Origin: Gammaproteobacteria bacterium
GTDB taxonomy: Bacteria; Pseudomonadota; Gammaproteobacteria; Steroidobacterales; GCA-2729495
Reading direction: 5' to 3'
Length of the DNA: 17,528 bases
Assembly (NCBI GenBank): GCA_030429685.1
Contig: JAUIEY010000020.1
Span: 1 to 17,528, forward strand
The notes under the pieces are model-generated. The model was not told the origin of the DNA. It searched no databases and saw only the letters and a list, made by a program, of their open reading frames with translations. This document shows positions 14,279 to 17,528 of the stretch, one piece after another. A program made the translations under genes and the position numbers. Each line of letters opens with the position of its first letter. Within the stretch, counting starts at the first letter, position 1.

Positions 14279-14515
14279 TCACTCTTCTCCGTCGCCATCC
14301 GCGCTGACGCGAATAGCGCGTGACGGTACCACCGTCGAGATTGCATGCTTGTACACCATCTGGCTCACGCTGTTGTTGAGCAGCACGACAAACTGATCGA
14401 AGGAATCAATCGTCCCCTGCAGCTTGATTCCATTAACCAGATATATAGAGACCGGAACCTTTTCTTTGCGCAAGGTATTCAGAAAAGGATCCTGCAAGGT
14501 TTGCCCTTTGGCCAT
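14279..14515 (-). CDS. hfq: RNA chaperone Hfq
   Basis: The 78-aa protein matches Hfq nearly residue for residue through its Sm core: MAKGQTLQDPFLNTLRK, VPVSIYLVNGIKLQG and SQMVYKHAISTVVPSR. Gln8, Asp9, Lys31 and Tyr55-Lys56-His57, which form the proximal RNA site, are present. The rim patch reads R16-K17-E18-K19. The C-terminal tail is only about 12 residues and ends acidic (DGDGEE), much shorter than in E. coli (102 aa). Hfq hexamers pair small RNAs with mRNAs. GGGAG lies 6 nt before ATG 14515. The leader carries an A-rich (ARN)6 run, listed separately. Confidence 0.98.
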   Translation of the reverse strand: MAKGQTLQDPFLNTLRKEKVPVSIYLVNGIKLQGTIDSFDQFVVLLNNSVSQMVYKHAISTVVPSRAIRVSADGDGEE

Positions 14516-14541
14516 TATCGACTCCCACAGTCGTTTATAGT

Positions 14542-14559
14542 TTTATTGTTATTGTTTTT
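14542..14559 (-). promoter_or_regulatory. (ARN)6 run in the hfq leader, candidate Hfq autoregulatory site
   Basis: Reading the minus strand, six triplets AAA-AAC-AAT-AAC-AAT-AAA follow without interruption, each fitting the A-R-N pattern bound by the distal face of Hfq. The run ends 15 nt before the GGGAG ribosome-binding site of hfq itself. Hfq is known to repress its own translation through its leader in E. coli. The site here is inferred from pattern and position. Confidence 0.55.
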
Positions 14560-14579
14560 TTAATTGCTGCTGTTGCTGA

Positions 14580-14606
14580 AATATAGCAGCGATGCGCACA
14601 CCGCAA
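14580..14606 (-). promoter_or_regulatory. Candidate extended -10 promoter for hfq
   Basis: The minus strand shows TGCTATATT (14588-14580), an extended -10, with a weak TTGCGG (14606-14601) 15 bp further upstream. A start near 14573 would give a leader of about 58 nt containing the (ARN)6 run. It lies in the 152-nt gap after miaA. Confidence 0.4.
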
Positions 14607-14632
14607 CGCTGCGCTGATTCTAACGACTTATT

Positions 14633-14654
14633 TATGCGGTTGCACACCCGCATA
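14633..14654 (-). other. Stem-loop downstream of miaA
   Basis: TATGCGG and CCGCATA are exact 7-bp arms around an 8-nt loop, starting 13 nt after the miaA stop. A second hairpin, GCGCA/TGCGC, follows at 14594-14614. Neither has a T-run on either strand, so these are probably RNA-processing or stability structures, not terminators. Confidence 0.35.
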
Positions 14655-14667
14655 GCGTCGGCAGGCA

Positions 14668-15609
14668 TCAGCACTGCTGCCACTCCCGTATCAGGTTCGC
14701 AACCTGTTCGCCACAGTCGGCATTTAGACTGTCTACAACGTGCAGATCCGGCCATGAGCGCAGCCAGGTCATCTGCCGTTTGGCCAGCCGCCGGGTAGCT
14801 ACCACAGCCTTGGCAAACGCCTCTTCCCGCGAGATTTCACCACGCACATGCGGCAAAAACTGACGATAGCCTACCGCGCGCAGAGCCGGGGAAGCGTCAG
14901 TGACACCGGGCAAACCGGCAATTCGCGCAACTTCGTCAATCAAACCGCCTGCCAGCATTGCTTCAAGCCGTGCTTCGATACGCGCATGCAACACGGCCCG
15001 GTCTGCGGGTAGCAGGCCGATGTTCAGGTATTCGGCCCGCACCGGCGGACGAGTCTGTTGCTGCAGCACGGACATCGGCTCGCCGGCCAGCAGGCAAACT
15101 TCCAGTGCGCGCTGAATACGCTGTGCATCATTGGGCCGCAGGCGTGCTGCAGTGGCCGCGTCAAGTTGCTGCAATTCGGCGTGCAGCGCCGGCCAACCGT
15201 GCTCGGCCGCGCGACTATCCAGTTCGGCGCGCAGTTTCGGATCAGCCGCGGGCAAATCCGCCAGTCCCTGCTGCAGGGCCTGAAAGTACAGCATGGTGCC
15301 GCCTGCCAGAACCGGCAACCGCCCGGCAGCGCAACTGCCCGGCAGCAAGGCTGCGACATCGCGACAGAATGCTCCTGCGGAATAGGCTTCGTGCGGTGCG
15401 CAGATATCAATCAGACGATGCGGAACGCGGCGCAGCTCTGCGGGCGATGGTTTGGCAGTGCCAATATCCATGCCGCGATATACCAGCGCGGAATCGACAC
15501 TGATGACGTCGATAGCGAAACGCTCAGCGAGTTCCATGACGGTCCGGGTCTTGCCGGCTGCGGTCGGCCCCATTATGCAAACCGCGCGAATCGCGGCGGA
15601 TTCTGCCAT
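14668..15609 (-). CDS. miaA: tRNA dimethylallyltransferase
   Basis: The 313-aa product starts at ATG 15609 (MAESAAIRAVCIMGPTAAGKT), 13 nt after the mutL stop; GGTGG acts as a modest ribosome-binding site. A GTG start at 15657, inside mutL, would add 16 residues not seen in the family. The P-loop GPTAAGKT is at 14-21, followed by ISVDSALVYRGMDIGTAKP, PHRLIDI, VLAGGTMLYFQAL, RPNDAQRIQRALEV and ATRRLAKRQMTWLR, all conserved MiaA blocks. The enzyme transfers dimethylallyl to A37 of tRNAs reading UNN codons, the first step to ms2i6A. It acts in the cytosol. Confidence 0.97.
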   Translation of the reverse strand: MAESAAIRAVCIMGPTAAGKTRTVMELAERFAIDVISVDSALVYRGMDIGTAKPSPAELRRVPHRLIDICAPHEAYSAGAFCRDVAALLPGSCAAGRLPVLAGGTMLYFQALQQGLADLPAADPKLRAELDSRAAEHGWPALHAELQQLDAATAARLRPNDAQRIQRALEVCLLAGEPMSVLQQQTRPPVRAEYLNIGLLPADRAVLHARIEARLEAMLAGGLIDEVARIAGLPGVTDASPALRAVGYRQFLPHVRGEISREEAFAKAVVATRRLAKRQMTWLRSWPDLHVVDSLNADCGEQVANLIREWQQC

Positions 15610-15622
15610 GTTCACGCCACCG

Positions 15623-17440
15623 TTAGCGCCCGCGGGCAAACAGTCGATCCAGCTCACCCATGCTCAGTTGGGTCCAGGTCGGGCGCCCGTGGTTGCACTG
15701 ATCAGCTCGCTCGGTCTGTTCCATAGACCGCAGCAAGGCATTCATTTCGTCTACCGTCAGGTTGCGGTTAGCCCGCACCGAACCGTGACAGGCCATGGTT
15801 GCGAGCAACTCGTCACGCTTATCGGCCAGACGTGCTCCGGCGGCAGTTCCCTCGGCACCTGCACTCATGTCACTGAGCAGATCGCGCAGCAATGTTTCCG
15901 CATCAGCCTGCGCCAGCAATACCGGGACTGAACGCACGGTGAGCCAGTCGGGGCCGCTGCGATCAATTGTCAGACCAAACTCTGCCAGTTCCGCAGCACA
16001 GGCTTCTGCCAGATCCGCTTCTGCCTCCCCCACCTGCACAGCCAGCGGAATCAGCAGCGGCTGGGTGGCAACACCGCTGCCTTCATTAAGGGCCTGCTTC
16101 AGCCGCTCGTAAGTCACTCGCTCGTGTGCCGCATGCGCGTCGACAATAACCAGGCCGTCGCGATTGCGGGCAAGAATATAGACCCCATGCAAATGCGCGA
16201 TTGCGAAACCCAGCGGCGGGACATCGTCATCCGGCAACCCGTGCGCCGTTGCCGTCCAACCGGCAGGACTGCCCGGCTCGGCCACACCCTGACTGCCGGG
16301 ATGAAATCCGCGATCGCTCTGCCCCGCCGGGCTGAAGGCGCCAGGCTCGTTAGTCCGCAGGCCCAGACCCTGCTGCACTGCGCGGGTGTCGGCAGGCCCG
16401 CGCCCGATATCATGCGCCGGTGCCTGACCGCCTGCAGCGGGACGGGTTTCGGCCAGCGCTGCCTCGACGGTCCGCCGCACGAAATCATGCACCGGGCGAC
16501 TGTCGCGAAATCTGACTTCATGCTTGGCCGGATGCGCGTTGACGTCTACCTGTGCCGGATCCATATCCAGATACAGAACATAGGCAGGATGCCGGCCGTG
16601 GAACAGCACGTCGCGGAAAGCCTGACGAACTGCGCTGACAATAACCTTGTCACGCACTGCTCGACCGTTGAGAAAAAAGTGCTGCAAATCCGGCTGGCTG
16701 CGCGAAAAGGTCGGTCGGGCCAGCCAGCCACGCAAACTCATGTTGTTTTGCTGGTGCTCTATGTACAGAGCATGCGTCATGAACTCCTTGCCCAGAATTG
16801 CGGCAACACGCTGCTCTTCAAGCTCGCGCGAATCTGCCACAGGCAAGTTCAGAATCGCTTTGCCGTTGTGTTGTAATCTGAATGCAACGCCAAAACGGCT
16901 TAAAGCAATCTGCCGCGCGACTTTATCCAGATGGGTGTATTCGGTGCGCGGTGTGCGCAGGAAACGTCGTCGCGCCGGCGTGTTGTAAAACAGGTCACGC
17001 ACCTCGACGGATGTGCCCTCGTTGGCGGCCGTCGGCATGGGTACATCGGCACGTTCCGAACCATCTCCCTGTAAAGCCCAGCCCTGCTCTGCCCCGCGCC
17101 GTCGCGACACCAGCCTGAGCCGCGAGACCGAGGCAATACTGGGCAGCGCCTCACCACGAAAGCCGAGTGAAGCAACGTGCTCCAGATCATCGAGGGTGGC
17201 GATTTTGCTGGTCGCGTGGCGTGACAGGGCCAGCGGCAGCTCGTCGGCCGCGATGCCGCTGCCATTGTCGCGCACCCGGCACAGTTTGATGCCGCCGTCT
17301 TCGACCTCGACATCGACCCGCGTAGCGCCGGCGTCGAGACTGTTTTCAAGCAATTCCTTGAGCACCGAGGCCGGTCGCTCGACCACTTCACCGGCGGCGA
17401 TCTGATTGACTAGTTGGGGTGGCAGCTGGGCTATGGGCAT
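15623..17440 (-). CDS. mutL: DNA mismatch repair protein MutL, endonuclease-type
   Basis: The 605-aa product starts MPIAQLPPQLVNQIAAGEVV at ATG 17440. The GHKL ATPase domain is intact: catalytic Glu29 in KELLENSLDAGA, RDNGSGI (57-63) and GFRGEAL (93-99). After a Gly/Ala/Pro-rich linker (about 330-405) comes the C-terminal dimerisation domain. It carries DAHAAHERVTYE (434-445), matching the DQHA(X)2E(X)4E nuclease motif except Ala for Gln, plus ACHGSVRANR (550-559) and QCNHGRP (581-587). E. coli MutL lacks these; Pseudomonas MutL has them, so a nicking activity is likely. There is no clear Shine-Dalgarno; a stem-loop abuts the start codon. Confidence 0.97.
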   Translation of the reverse strand: MPIAQLPPQLVNQIAAGEVVERPASVLKELLENSLDAGATRVDVEVEDGGIKLCRVRDNGSGIAADELPLALSRHATSKIATLDDLEHVASLGFRGEALPSIASVSRLRLVSRRRGAEQGWALQGDGSERADVPMPTAANEGTSVEVRDLFYNTPARRRFLRTPRTEYTHLDKVARQIALSRFGVAFRLQHNGKAILNLPVADSRELEEQRVAAILGKEFMTHALYIEHQQNNMSLRGWLARPTFSRSQPDLQHFFLNGRAVRDKVIVSAVRQAFRDVLFHGRHPAYVLYLDMDPAQVDVNAHPAKHEVRFRDSRPVHDFVRRTVEAALAETRPAAGGQAPAHDIGRGPADTRAVQQGLGLRTNEPGAFSPAGQSDRGFHPGSQGVAEPGSPAGWTATAHGLPDDDVPPLGFAIAHLHGVYILARNRDGLVIVDAHAAHERVTYERLKQALNEGSGVATQPLLIPLAVQVGEAEADLAEACAAELAEFGLTIDRSGPDWLTVRSVPVLLAQADAETLLRDLLSDMSAGAEGTAAGARLADKRDELLATMACHGSVRANRNLTVDEMNALLRSMEQTERADQCNHGRPTWTQLSMGELDRLFARGR

Positions 17441-17464
17441 GCACGGATTCTTGCAGAATCGTGC
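17441..17464 (-). promoter_or_regulatory. Stem-loop abutting the mutL start codon
   Basis: In the mutL transcript GCAC-GATTCT pairs with AGAATC-C-GTGC, a 10-bp stem with one bulged C and a 3-nt loop, and ATG follows with no gap. It occupies the place where a ribosome-binding site would be. It may limit mutL translation, or be a DNA operator. This is inference from sequence alone. Confidence 0.45.
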
Positions 17465-17466
17465 CG

Positions 17467-17526
17467 CTAATTGAACAACGGCGACTTTCCGGGCCGCCGC
17501 TTCGCCCGCGTCAGATGCCGCGTGTC
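17467..17526 (-). CDS. Possible 3' end of an upstream gene (partial)
   Basis: On the minus strand a frame open from the right edge encodes 19 residues ending GKSPLFN and a TAG stop at 17469-17467, 26 nt before the mutL start. It is basic and cannot be assigned. In E. coli amiB lies here, but 19 residues are too few to test that. Low confidence; it may be non-coding. Confidence 0.2.
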   Translation of the reverse strand, partial: DTRHLTRAKRRPGKSPLFN

Positions 17527-17528
17527 GG

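Noticed and set aside
14594..14654. Tandem hairpins after miaA read as a rho-independent terminator
   Set aside because: Neither hairpin is followed by a T-run on either strand, so termination is not supported.
14668..15657. miaA starting at GTG 15657
   Set aside because: The extra 16 residues lie inside mutL and are not part of the MiaA family; ATG 15609 gives the normal N-terminus.
1..17528. CRISPR arrays, tRNA or rRNA genes, insertion sequences, prophage genes
   Set aside because: No regularly spaced repeats, no cloverleaf or rRNA-like sequence, and no transposase or phage-like protein was seen on either strand.

Overview
The window looks like chromosomal DNA from a GC-rich gammaproteobacterium. 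The best evidence is the block mutL-miaA-hfq-hflX-hflK-hflC-DUF2065-purA, all on the minus strand and in the order known from Escherichia coli and relatives. MutL keeps the endonuclease-type C-terminal motifs seen in Pseudomonas-like MutL and absent from E. coli MutL. This points away from enteric bacteria and towards an environmental, possibly marine, lineage; that placement is inference. No tRNA, rRNA, CRISPR array, insertion sequence or phage gene was seen.

Layout from left to right. (1) 1-1663: the start of a short-chain dehydrogenase (minus, running off the left edge) lies opposite a TauD/TfdA-type Fe(II)/2-oxoglutarate dioxygenase (plus). They share a 176-bp promoter region with a perfect dyad (530-551). 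The dioxygenase 3' end overlaps by 103 bp, on the opposite strand, a DUF962/Mpo1-like membrane protein gene. (2) 1670-3968: two divergent paralogous genes encode exported, two-domain CbiX-like (sirohydrochlorin-chelatase-like) proteins with His-rich mature N-termini. Their shared 178-bp control region carries two TGTTAACA palindromes 11 bp apart. The minus-strand paralog is followed after 6 nt by the DUF962 gene. (3) 3997-5481: a perfect GC-rich palindrome separates the convergent genes, then come a small outer-membrane beta-barrel protein and a secreted FKBP-type peptidyl-prolyl isomerase. (4) 5574-10656: a WcaI/WbuB-like glycosyltransferase, release factor 3 (prfC), a DUF6279-type lipoprotein and purA, tightly spaced on the minus strand. 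In transcription order they run purA, lipoprotein, prfC, glycosyltransferase. (5) 10669-17440: the DUF2065-hflC-hflK-hflX-hfq-miaA-mutL block.

The right-hand block is housekeeping: mismatch repair, tRNA i6A37 modification, RNA chaperone, ribosome-associated GTPase, FtsH-regulating SPFH proteins and AMP synthesis. Translational coupling is likely (hflX/hflK overlap 23 nt, hflK/hflC overlap 1 nt), and hfq, hflX and mutL have notable leader structures. The least characterised part is the left 4 kb. There, exported CbiX-like paralogs with potential metal ligands sit beside two probable non-haem iron enzymes (a TauD-type dioxygenase and an Mpo1-like protein). A shared metal or tetrapyrrole theme is attractive but unproven.
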